This document shows, in pieces, positions 1 through 5,665 of a DNA stretch of 7,387 nt. Location: positions 1 through 7,387 of the forward strand of contig CALMMH010000986.1 of NCBI GenBank assembly GCA_937868145.1. Direction: 5' to 3'. The position numbers and the translations under genes were made by a program. How positions within the stretch are numbered: position 1 is the stretch's first letter; each line of letters starts with the position of its first letter. Origin of the DNA: an uncultured Phycisphaerales bacterium (GTDB lineage: Bacteria > Planctomycetota > Phycisphaerae > Sedimentisphaerales > Anaerobacaceae). The notes beneath the pieces were generated by a model. That model did no database searches. It saw only the letters and a program-made list of their open reading frames with translations, and was not told the DNA's origin.

Positions 1-7
1 GAAGTTT

Positions 8-13
8 GAGGAG
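8..13 (+). promoter_or_regulatory. Ribosome binding site of gdhA
   Basis: GAGGAG lies 5 bases before the ATG at 19, which supports that codon as the start. Only 18 bases precede the gene, so its promoter is outside the window. Confidence 0.75.
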
Positions 14-18
14 AACCT

Positions 19-1398
19 ATGACTGGCAAATCGTCGAAGAAGGCCGAAACATCATCCGTCGATGCGTTAGTCGACGCTTTTATGGCTCGCGTCGTCGCGC
101 AGGCTCCCGGTGAAGTCGAGTTTCACCAGGCGGTTCGGGAAGTGGCGCGATCGGTCATGCCCCTCGTGCAGAGCAAGAAGGCCTACCAGGACGCCAAGGT
201 CCTGGAGCGACTCGTCGTGCCGGAGAACGTGTACATGTTCCGAGTCGTCTGGGCGGACGACGCCGGACAGGTCCAAGTCAACCGCGGCTACCGCATTCAG
301 ATGAGCAGCCTGCTGGGCCCGTACAAGGGCGGCCTTCGCTTCCATCCCTCGGTCAACCTGGGCGTGCTGAAGTTCCTGGCCTTCGAGCAGGTGTTCAAGA
401 ACAGTCTGACCACGTTGCTGCTCGGCGGCGGCAAGGGCGGGTCCGACTTCGATCCCAAGGGCCGCAGCGATAATGAAGTCATGCGGTTCTGCCAGTCGTT
501 CATGTCCTGCCTGTTCCGCCATATCGGCTCCGAGATCGATGTGCCGGCCGGCGACATCGGCGTCGGCGGTCGCGAGATCGGCTTCCTCTTCGGCCAGTAC
601 CGCAAGCTCACCCGTCGCTTTGACGGCGCCCTGACCGGCAAGAGCATCAACTGGGGCGGCTCGAACCTGCGGCCCGAGGCGACCGGCTACGGCTCGGTGT
701 ACTTCGCGAACGATATGCTGGGCACCCGCGGCGAGAGCGTCAAAGGCAAGACCGCCACGGTTTCCGGTTCCGGCAACGTCGCCCAGTACACCGTCGAGAA
801 GCTCAACACGCTCGGCGCCAAGGTCGTGACGATGTCCGACTCGAACGGCACGATCGTCGATCCGGACGGCATCAACGCCGAGAAGCTGGCGTGGATTCTG
901 GAACTCAAGAACGTCCGTCGCGGACGGATCAGCGAATACGTCAGCCAGTTCAAGGGAGCCCAGTACCTGGCCGGCAAGCGGCCGTGGGGCGTTCCGTGCG
1001 ATCTGGCGTTCCCCAGCGCGACGCAGAATGAAATCGAAGAAGAGGATGCCCGCACGCTGGTGAAGAACGGTTGCTACTGCGTGAGCGAAGGCGCGAACAT
1101 GCCTTCGCACGCCGACGCGGTCGAAGTTTTCCTCGATGCCAAGATCCTCTACGGTCCCGGCAAAGCGGCCAACGCCGGCGGCGTCGCGGTCTCCGGCCTG
1201 GAAATGAACCAGAACGCCGGCTGCATGCGTCGCTCTCGCGAGGACGTCGACGCCCAGCTCCGCACGATCATGCACTCGATCCACGAGAATTGCGTGAAGT
1301 ACGGCAAGGACGGCGGGTTCGTCAACTACGTGAACGGGGCGAACGCCGCCGCGTTCGTCAAGGTTGCCGACGCCATGGTGCAGCAGGGCTACGTTTGA
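19..1398 (+). CDS. gdhA: NADP-type glutamate dehydrogenase (GdhA)
   Basis: This cytoplasmic enzyme reductively aminates 2-oxoglutarate with ammonia to give L-glutamate, normally with NADPH, linking nitrogen assimilation to the TCA cycle. The 459-residue protein is about the usual length of the hexameric small GDHs (E. coli GdhA is 447). Visible hallmarks are the substrate-binding GPYKGGLRFHP (Lys103), the catalytic-lysine motif GGGKGGSDFDPKG (Lys139), PAGDIGVGGREIG (Asp179), the NWGGSNLRPEATGYG hinge stretch near 211-225, and a Rossmann dinucleotide loop SGSGNVAQY at 249-257. The SDSNG stretch after the second strand (273-277) resembles the SDSSG of NADP-dependent E. coli GdhA, so NADP preference is inferred from that. 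The N-terminal 15 or so residues are polar and variable. No residue of the signature motifs appears lost. It is transcribed alone here, converges on the hydrolase gene and ends in a strong terminator. Family assignment is very secure; cofactor choice is less so. Confidence 0.97.
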   Translation: MTGKSSKKAETSSVDALVDAFMARVVAQAPGEVEFHQAVREVARSVMPLVQSKKAYQDAKVLERLVVPENVYMFRVVWADDAGQVQVNRGYRIQMSSLLGPYKGGLRFHPSVNLGVLKFLAFEQVFKNSLTTLLLGGGKGGSDFDPKGRSDNEVMRFCQSFMSCLFRHIGSEIDVPAGDIGVGGREIGFLFGQYRKLTRRFDGALTGKSINWGGSNLRPEATGYGSVYFANDMLGTRGESVKGKTATVSGSGNVAQYTVEKLNTLGAKVVTMSDSNGTIVDPDGINAEKLAWILELKNVRRGRISEYVSQFKGAQYLAGKRPWGVPCDLAFPSATQNEIEEEDARTLVKNGCYCVSEGANMPSHADAVEVFLDAKILYGPGKAANAGGVAVSGLEMNQNAGCMRRSREDVDAQLRTIMHSIHENCVKYGKDGGFVNYVNGANAAAFVKVADAMVQQGYV

Positions 1399-1403
1399 TA
1401 GGT

Positions 1404-1419
1404 CGGCCCTTTGGGGCCG
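1404..1419 (+). other. Short GC hairpin just after gdhA
   Basis: CGGCCC-TTTG-GGGCCG forms a perfect 6-bp stem with a 4-base loop, starting 5 bases after the gdhA stop. No T tract follows, so it is unlikely to terminate alone. It may protect the 3' end of the mRNA or induce pausing ahead of the larger hairpin at 1462. Confidence 0.4.
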
Positions 1420-1461
1420 CATCACGGTCTATGCTTAGGCCTGGGCATTGACGCCTGGGCT

Positions 1462-1535
1462 GGGGCAAGGCTCTCGTCTGAATCTTGGGCTGTTGCAGAT
1501 TCATTGGCGGAAGACGGGAGCCTTGCCCCTTTTTT
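1462..1535 (+). terminator. Strong composite intrinsic terminator of gdhA
   Basis: The arms 1462-1479 and 1512-1529 pair over 18 bp: 12 perfect GC-rich pairs (GGGGCAAGGCTC with GAGCCTTGCCCC), one G-U pair, then five more pairs. Six T residues follow directly (1530-1535), the classic rho-independent layout for the plus strand. The segment between the arms can fold again: TGAATCT (1479-1485) pairs with AGATTCA (1497-1503). It lies 63 bases after the gdhA stop. On the minus strand the stem is not followed by a T run, so it would not efficiently end the convergent hydrolase transcript. Confidence 0.85.
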
Positions 1536-1600
1536 ATTTACGATTTACGATCGATAATTTTCGATTTGTTCCGTGCGCGCAGGGTCTGTCCCTTTTTGAT
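1536..1600. repeat. AT-rich spacer with tandem heptamer and GGGTCTGTCCC motif
   Basis: ATTTACG occurs twice in perfect tandem (1536-1549), followed by an AT-rich run with further CGAT-containing words (to about 1567). A small inverted repeat AGGG-TCTGT-CCCT plus a T run follows at 1581-1597. The base composition contrasts sharply with the flanking genes. From general knowledge, short intergenic words of this kind are often dispersed repeats in bacterial genomes, but only one copy is visible, so repeat status is inferred. The 1581-1597 element could also serve as a weak second terminator for gdhA. Confidence 0.3.
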
Positions 1601-1624
1601 CATTGCTTGCCTCAACTCCGAATT

Positions 1625-3283
1625 CTACTTCGGGTTTGATGAGGTCTCGCCGGCGGGGGGCCAGTAGGCGGTGACCGGAAACAGGATGTGCGACGGGTGG
1701 CTCGCGTTCATGTAGATCGTGTTCGTGGCTACTTCGGTCTTGTCGTCGACGCCGGCGGGCTTGCCCGTATTGGGGTTGGGCTCGAAGCGGGGCGAATTGC
1801 TCGATGAAATCGCGAGTCGCATGCGATGACCCGGGCCCACGACCAAGCTGGTGGAGCCCAGGTCGATTTCCAATTCGTAGATTTTGCCCGACTCCAGGGG
1901 CTCGCTGATCTCCATGGAATTTCGATGGCCGACTCGGAGAATGCCGTCCAGGACGATCATGCTTCGCCCATCGGGATAGACGTCGGTAAGCTTGGCCGTG
2001 AAGTCTGTGTCCGGCGAAGTCGAGGAGGCCCAGAGTTTGACCTTGACGGAGCCGGTGAATTCGATGTACCGGTCGAACACCGGCGAGTTGAACAGCAGCA
2101 CGTCCGGCCGCGTTTCGATGCTTCGCTGATCCGTGGGGCCTTTGCTGCCCGTGAGGTTGGCTCCGCCCACGGTGGGGACCGGGTTCTTCGGGTCGTACGT
2201 ATAGGAGAGCCCCCCAAACAACTCCTCGGACGCCCTCAGCCGGAGTTTGGCGTCCGTATGGAGATAGACCGGCACCATGTGAGCAGGGACCGGCCAATCC
2301 TCGGCTGTCTTCCACTTGTTGCCCTGCGTGTTGGGGTCGGCCGGGTCGCCCATCACGAAGTACTGCACCGCGGGAATCTGTTCGATGCCTTGGCCGTCGT
2401 TCTTGAGCCAGAGGTCGAACCAGTTCCACATGTCGGCTGTCTCCGGATGCTTGGCGTTGGGGAAGACCAGGTCGTCGCAGCGGCCGTGGCCGTAGGGCTC
2501 CATGATGAGCCGGCACTTGCCGCGGGCGCCTTCGCCGCCTTGCTTGTTGATCGTGGCGAAGCTGTTGAGCGTGCCGGCCGAGAAGATGTCGTACCAGCCG
2601 CCCAGGAACAGCGTCGGCACGTTCACCTGCGAGGCGACCCGCTCGGGAGCGAGCGCCTTCCAGAAATCGTCGTAGTTCGGATGGGCCCGGATCAGTTCGA
2701 GGGTCTTGGGGGCGAATTTGCATTGTGTGAGCCACTCTTCGAGCAGCCCCTTGCGGAAGGCCCCGCCCTGATAGGCGGCCTGCGTGTACATGTCGGAGAA
2801 GGCGACGCCGACGTAACAGCAGGTCAGGTGCGGCGGCCGGCTCGGAGCCGTCATGTTCAGCGCGACGCCCGGGGCGCTGATGCCCCATCCGCCGATTTTG
2901 CCGTTGGACCATTTCTGCGAGGCGATCCATTCGACGGTGTCGTATCCGTCCTGATGCTCGCCCCAGCCCTGGGAGAGAAAGACCGGCCAATCTTCGCCTT
3001 GGGAATCGAACCGGCCGCGAAAGTCCTGGGCGACCAGGGCGTATCCTCGCTTGGCGGTCTCACCGGCGAATCCCTCCACACCCTTCCTGCTGTACGGCGT
3101 CATCACGAGGATGGCAGGCCAGGGACCTTCGCCCTCAGGCAGATGGATGTCCGTCGCGAGCTTGACGCCGTCGCGCATCGGCGCCATCACCGTCTCTTTG
3201 CCTGCGACACGATGGGGTATCGAGGCTACGGTGGCGAGGATTGTCACGGCGAGTATCCCGATGCTCGATGCAGCCCGTTCCAT
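1625..3283 (-). CDS. Exported CocE/NonD family serine hydrolase (X-Pro dipeptidyl-peptidase-like)
   Basis: This alpha/beta-hydrolase resembles the cocaine esterase, glutaryl-7-ACA acylase and X-Pro dipeptidyl-peptidase group, which cleaves esters, amides or X-Pro peptide bonds; the substrate cannot be told from sequence. With the start at 3283 it has 552 residues. Residues 1-28 form a signal peptide (short start with Arg3, then a hydrophobic core near 7-22). The oxyanion-type TPYSRKG is near 62-68. A CocE-like triad is visible: Ser136 in GISAPG, Asp232 in GGWYDIF and His266 in EPYGHG. From about 285 to the end runs the beta jelly-roll typical of the PF08530 C-terminal domain, with PDTDFTAKLTDVYPDGRS at 424-441. 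The ORF extends 12 codons upstream to 3319, but only the ATG at 3283 has a good ribosome site, and starting there leaves a clean signal peptide. It is a single gene, divergent from the membrane protein/mpg operon. Confidence 0.92.
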   Translation of the reverse strand: MERAASSIGILAVTILATVASIPHRVAGKETVMAPMRDGVKLATDIHLPEGEGPWPAILVMTPYSRKGVEGFAGETAKRGYALVAQDFRGRFDSQGEDWPVFLSQGWGEHQDGYDTVEWIASQKWSNGKIGGWGISAPGVALNMTAPSRPPHLTCCYVGVAFSDMYTQAAYQGGAFRKGLLEEWLTQCKFAPKTLELIRAHPNYDDFWKALAPERVASQVNVPTLFLGGWYDIFSAGTLNSFATINKQGGEGARGKCRLIMEPYGHGRCDDLVFPNAKHPETADMWNWFDLWLKNDGQGIEQIPAVQYFVMGDPADPNTQGNKWKTAEDWPVPAHMVPVYLHTDAKLRLRASEELFGGLSYTYDPKNPVPTVGGANLTGSKGPTDQRSIETRPDVLLFNSPVFDRYIEFTGSVKVKLWASSTSPDTDFTAKLTDVYPDGRSMIVLDGILRVGHRNSMEISEPLESGKIYELEIDLGSTSLVVGPGHRMRLAISSSNSPRFEPNPNTGKPAGVDDKTEVATNTIYMNASHPSHILFPVTAYWPPAGETSSNPK

Positions 3284-3289
3284 CGAAGA

Positions 3290-3294
3290 CCTCC
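3290..3294 (-). promoter_or_regulatory. Ribosome binding site that sets the hydrolase start
   Basis: On the minus strand a GGAGG lies 6 bases before the ATG at 3283. No comparable site precedes the upstream in-frame ATG at 3319, so the start at 3283 is chosen. Confidence 0.8.
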
Positions 3295-3323
3295 AATCGT
3301 CTCTTTCTTGCAAGCCCATTCTT

Positions 3324-3369
3324 GCGGCGCGTCAGGCGTTGTGCCTGCCGGTTCACACGCCGCGAACCG
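3324..3369 (-). promoter_or_regulatory. Structured 5' leader of the hydrolase mRNA
   Basis: Between the predicted transcription start and the ribosome site are two adjacent inverted repeats: CGGTTC/GAACCG (3349-3354 with 3364-3369) and CAGGC/GCCTG (3333-3337 with 3343-3347, 5-base loop). In addition, the loop of the first (3358-3363, CGCCGC on the plus strand) is complementary to 3324-3329 (GCGGCG). That would give either a pseudoknot or an alternative helix enclosing the second hairpin. The pairings are seen directly; a regulatory role is inferred, and GC-rich DNA gives such pairings by chance fairly often. Confidence 0.3.
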
Positions 3370-3382
3370 TACCGCACGCATG

Positions 3383-3411
3383 ATTTTATGGACCCAAGTA
3401 CAGACGTGCAA
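3383..3411 (-). promoter_or_regulatory. Sigma70-like promoter of the hydrolase gene
   Basis: On the minus strand TTGCAC (3411-3406) and TAAAAT (3388-3383) are separated by 17 bases, a near-consensus arrangement. The expected transcription start is near 3376, giving a leader of about 93 bases before the ATG at 3283. It is predicted by eye. Confidence 0.6.
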
Positions 3412-3417
3412 TCCCGA

Positions 3418-3432
3418 TCCGCATATTGCGGA
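3418..3432. promoter_or_regulatory. 15-bp palindrome, candidate operator
   Basis: TCCGCA-TAT-TGCGGA is a perfect 6-bp-arm inverted repeat. It sits 6 bases upstream of the -35 box of the minus-strand promoter and about 37 bases upstream of the plus-strand -35 box. The position between two divergent promoters suits a binding site for a dimeric regulator, but no regulator gene is in view and the role is inferred. Confidence 0.35.
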
Positions 3433-3469
3433 GAAACCATCTTTTTCCTGAGTCGGGGGGGATACCTGT

Positions 3470-3497
3470 TTGTCGTGTGCCCGTGGGGGCGTATACT
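3470..3497 (+). promoter_or_regulatory. Sigma70-like promoter of the membrane protein/mpg operon
   Basis: TTGTCG (3470-3475) and TATACT (3492-3497) are separated by 16 bases. The expected start of transcription is near 3504, giving a leader of about 59 bases to the ATG at 3563. It lies back to back with the hydrolase promoter. Confidence 0.6.
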
Positions 3498-3562
3498 CAT
3501 AGGAAAATCGTTCCTGGGGAAATGATCGTGTTGTCTGAGCTGGATTGCCGAGGGGTCGGCCG

Positions 3563-4105
3563 ATGTCCGTGGATGATGCCTCTTCCGATGAATGGTTCGT
3601 GCGGTATCTGTTCGACGCGATGCTGCTGGTCGTGCTCGTCCTGACCGCCATCGGCGTGTCCTGGTATCTCGACAGCAGCCAGTATTTCAGCGACTGGAAC
3701 CAGGAGCCGGGAGCCGTTTTCCTTGTGTGCATGGTGTTGTGCCCGGTGCTGGCGATCGTGACTCTCAGCCTGGCCCTCTATGCCGGCATTCGGCTGTTTC
3801 TGCGGCCGCGTTCGTTCTCCCATTCGCTCATCCGGCTGACGCTGCTGGTCGCTCACGTCTTTGTCTTTTGGGTCTGCACCGACACGATTTCTTCGACGGT
3901 CAACGGCCTGGCCGGCGGCTTCCGGCAATTGACGGCAGGCCAGGGAATGAGTCTGTCCTTGAACGGGGTCCAAGGCCGCGATTTCTCCAGTTCGGAGTAT
4001 GACGGTTCCGAGGGCTCGCCCGATGAATCGCCGTCGTCCCCCTCGGGTTTCGGTTCGGGACCTGTCGGGCCATCCATGCCGGGGCGAGGGGCGGGTTCGC
4101 GATGA
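3563..4105 (+). CDS. Unrecognised three-helix membrane protein upstream of mpg
   Basis: I do not recognise a family. The 180-residue product has three hydrophobic segments at about 16-35, 51-79 and 89-109. The first loop (DSSQYFSDWNQEPG) is acidic, while the second (around RPRSFSHSLIR) is rich in arginine. By the positive-inside rule this suggests the N terminus is inside and the C terminus outside. The tail from about 137 is low-complexity, rich in Ser, Gly and Pro, and probably disordered. The ATG at 3563 is chosen because GAGGGG (3550-3555) lies 7 bases before it; an in-frame TTG at 3545 would add six residues but would place that site inside the gene. The stop overlaps the mpg start as ATGA, so the two genes are almost surely co-transcribed and translationally coupled. 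No enzymatic motif is visible, so the function is unknown. Confidence 0.8.
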   Translation: MSVDDASSDEWFVRYLFDAMLLVVLVLTAIGVSWYLDSSQYFSDWNQEPGAVFLVCMVLCPVLAIVTLSLALYAGIRLFLRPRSFSHSLIRLTLLVAHVFVFWVCTDTISSTVNGLAGGFRQLTAGQGMSLSLNGVQGRDFSSSEYDGSEGSPDESPSSPSGFGSGPVGPSMPGRGAGSR

Positions 4106-4683
4106 GCTTGGAGGAGCGTCCGGCGGCAGGGGGGCAGAGACTCGAACGCGGATTCTACGACCGCGATCCCATCGTGGTTGCGCGGGAACTGCTGGGCAAG
4201 CGTTTGGTGCACGCATCCGATGGCATCGAGCAGGTCGGGCGGATTGTGGAGGTGGAAGCGTATCTCGGCCCGCACGATCTGGCGGCGCACTCCGCTCGAG
4301 GGCGGACCCGGCGCACGGAGGTCATGTTCGGTCCGCCGGGCCATGCCTATGTGTATCTCATCTATGGGATGTATTCCTGCATGAACGTGGTGACGCAGCC
4401 GGAGGGGGTCGCTTCAGCCGTGCTGCTGCGGGCGGTCGAGCCGGTGAAGAACATCCAGGAGCGGACGCAGGGTCCCGGCCTGCTCTGCAAGGCGATGCGC
4501 ATCGACAGGCGTCTGAACGGCCACGACCTGCTCAGCGACGATTTCTTCATCGTCGATCCGGTCCGAGCCGAGCGGTTCAACATCGTCAAACGCCCTCGCA
4601 TCGGCGTGGACTACGCGGGTCGTTGGGCCCGGCGGCTGTTGCGATTCTACATTCAGGACAATCCGTTCGTCTCCAAGAAATAA
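4102..4683 (+). CDS. mpg: 3-methyladenine DNA glycosylase, AAG/MPG family
   Basis: This base-excision repair enzyme removes alkylated or deaminated purines such as 3-methyladenine and hypoxanthine by cutting the N-glycosidic bond, leaving an abasic site. The 193 residues match the usual bacterial length and cover the whole domain. The active-site blocks align with human AAG: VEVEAYLGPHD holds Glu52 (human catalytic Glu125) and Tyr54 (Tyr127); AAHS gives His63 (His136); HAYVYLIYGMYSCMN holds Tyr85 (Tyr159) and Asn95 (Asn169); AVLLRAVEP gives Arg110 (Arg182). GPGLLCKAMRID at 124-135 is also typical. All these residues are intact, so an active enzyme is expected. The ATG overlaps the stop of the membrane protein gene, with a G-rich stretch just upstream, so its translation probably depends on the upstream gene. 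No adaptive-response regulator or other repair gene lies nearby. The stop is followed by a 110-base convergent spacer without a convincing terminator. Confidence 0.96.
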   Translation: MSLEERPAAGGQRLERGFYDRDPIVVARELLGKRLVHASDGIEQVGRIVEVEAYLGPHDLAAHSARGRTRRTEVMFGPPGHAYVYLIYGMYSCMNVVTQPEGVASAVLLRAVEPVKNIQERTQGPGLLCKAMRIDRRLNGHDLLSDDFFIVDPVRAERFNIVKRPRIGVDYAGRWARRLLRFYIQDNPFVSKK

Positions 4684-4793
4684 CAGGCTTAATCATCGCT
4701 ACAGTTTTCCCTAGAATCTCCTCCTGAAGAGGGCACGATCTCCTCGCGCTCTCCTTGTCGTTCCCGTCCCAGTCGGATCGTCAGAGTGGATTG

Positions 4794-5354
4794 CTACAGC
4801 ATTTTTCGACGCCGAAGCGTTGTCACCGCGAGGGTACCTAGACTGGTCAGAAGGACCGCCGCCGGCGCAGGAATGGAGCAGGCGGGATTTCGGTCGATGG
4901 AATTCAGGCCTAATACCGCGTCGAGATCGTAACCCGGGCACTCCCCGCTGTTTTCCAGCCCTACGAATCGGATGAAGTCCACGTAGTCAAGCCCCGCATC
5001 GGCCAGATCGAATCCGCCGCTGTTGGTGACGACTCCCAGGAGGGTACAAGGACCGTCAAAGGCGCGAGCTCGCACCTCAACTACGGCGTCACAGTTGGTG
5101 GCTTCGTAGATCCACAGGTCGTCCCCCGGGCCGTTGTACACCCGATTGTCGTCGAAAGCGAGGATCAACACTTTCGGCGCGTTGACAGATACGAACAGGC
5201 CGTCCTGTTCTCCCAGGGCGGCCGATGGCGAGGAACCATCGGGCGGATCGAATGAGACCACGCTGTCCGCCCATGGACTGGATACGCCCCAACACAGCCC
5301 GCCGCTCAGGGCGAGCATCACGACAGACAGGATCTTGAGGAAGTTTGTGTTCAT
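4794..5354 (-). CDS. Small exported protein with PEP-CTERM-like sorting tail
   Basis: The 186-residue product starts with a signal peptide (MNTNFLKILS followed by a hydrophobic core, to about residue 29). It ends with the three-part tail of exosortase/archaeosortase substrates: IPAPAAVLLTSLG (161-173), a short hydrophobic helix to about 180 and the basic RRRK. In the known system such a tail is cleaved and the protein is released to or anchored at the cell surface; the sorting enzyme is not in this window. The mature part (about 30-155) looks like one compact beta-rich domain, with DDNRVYNGPGDDLWIYE (68-84) and GYDLDAVLGLNS (141-152). Similar blocks recur in planctomycete surface proteins as I recall them, and their acidic loops could bind calcium, but the function is unknown. 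The ORF runs upstream to 5453, yet only the ATG at 5354 has a ribosome site (AAGGAG, 9 bases before) followed directly by the signal peptide. Confidence 0.85.
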   Translation of the reverse strand: MNTNFLKILSVVMLALSGGLCWGVSSPWADSVVSFDPPDGSSPSAALGEQDGLFVSVNAPKVLILAFDDNRVYNGPGDDLWIYEATNCDAVVEVRARAFDGPCTLLGVVTNSGGFDLADAGLDYVDFIRFVGLENSGECPGYDLDAVLGLNSIDRNPACSIPAPAAVLLTSLGTLAVTTLRRRKML

Positions 5355-5363
5355 CGGTATCGT

Positions 5364-5369
5364 CTCCTT
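5364..5369 (-). promoter_or_regulatory. Ribosome binding site that sets the sorting-tail protein start
   Basis: AAGGAG on the minus strand lies 9 bases before the ATG at 5354. It fixes the start there instead of at the upstream in-frame ATG at 5453, which would place an Arg-rich extension before the signal peptide and lies about at the predicted transcription start. Confidence 0.7.
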
Positions 5370-5388
5370 GAAAGAGTCCCCGGCGTCG

Positions 5389-5422
5389 GGTCCCGTCTCT
5401 CCCCGCGGACAGTCACGGGACC
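5389..5422 (-). promoter_or_regulatory. Hairpin in the leader of the sorting-tail gene
   Basis: GGTCCCGT (5389-5396) and ACGGGACC (5415-5422) are perfect 8-bp inverted arms with an 18-base GC-rich loop. CGGCGTC occurs as a direct repeat at 5381-5387 and 5422-5428 beside the arms. The hairpin lies in the predicted untranslated leader, about 20 bases from the ribosome site. It is seen directly, but its role in stability or translation control is inferred. Confidence 0.35.
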
Positions 5423-5452
5423 GGCGTCTCGATCGCTGTTGGTTCTGCTCCA

Positions 5453-5481
5453 ACTATCGTTTCGAGCGGATCGGGCGTCAA
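5453..5481 (-). promoter_or_regulatory. Sigma70-like promoter of the sorting-tail gene
   Basis: On the minus strand TTGACG (5481-5476, 5 of 6 consensus bases) and GATAGT (5458-5453, 4 of 6) have a 17-base spacer. The expected start near 5446 gives a leader of about 92 bases, so the gene can be expressed independently of the DUF1080 gene upstream. Confidence 0.5.
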
Positions 5482-5665
5482 TCGAGCGATATGCGTATTT
5501 TGGGGTGCTCTGAAGCCTAGGCGAAGCGGTGACCGCCTGGCTCGAGACATGGAACAACAATCCATTCACAGGGGACGGATGACTATGAGACGGCGTCCGA
5601 TGTCATGGGGATCGTGACGGCGGAGAAAAGGCCAAGGAAGGGAGCTGTCGAGGAGGGAGATGAAG
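5482..5665. other. Spacer without a recognisable gene
   Basis: This is the middle of the 367-base gap between the two minus-strand genes. I find no convincing coding region. A 12-codon plus-strand ORF from the ATG at 5580 has a G-rich stretch before it but no other support. A small inverted repeat AGGCG/CGCCT (5519-5523 with 5534-5538) lies upstream of the promoter at 5453-5481. Otherwise nothing stands out. Confidence 0.5.

Noticed and set aside
67..1425. 452-codon open frame antisense to gdhA
   Set aside because: It mirrors a highly conserved gene in high-GC DNA; the translation is rich in Arg, Ala, Asp and Val without any recognisable motif, as expected for a shadow frame.
1545..2990. 481-codon minus-strand frame within the hydrolase gene
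   Set aside because: It is a different frame of the same strand as the well-supported hydrolase and is Arg/Gly/Pro-rich without family motifs.
3284..3319. Twelve-codon N-terminal extension of the hydrolase starting at 3319
   Set aside because: There is no ribosome site upstream of 3319, and the extension is charged and would bury the signal peptide; the ATG at 3283 has GGAGG six bases before it.
1826..3451. 541-codon plus-strand frame antisense to the hydrolase
   Set aside because: The opposite frame has a full catalytic triad, signal peptide and ribosome site; this one has none of these and runs through the predicted promoter.
3522..3644. Short plus-strand ORF overlapping the start of the membrane protein gene, possible leader peptide
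   Set aside because: It has no properly spaced ribosome site and runs out of frame far into the membrane protein gene; the Cys-rich translation looks like a shadow.
4735..4781. ACGATC/GATCGT inverted pair between mpg and the sorting-tail gene as a shared terminator
   Set aside because: Only 6 bp with a 35-base loop and no T run on either strand; chance pairing is more likely.
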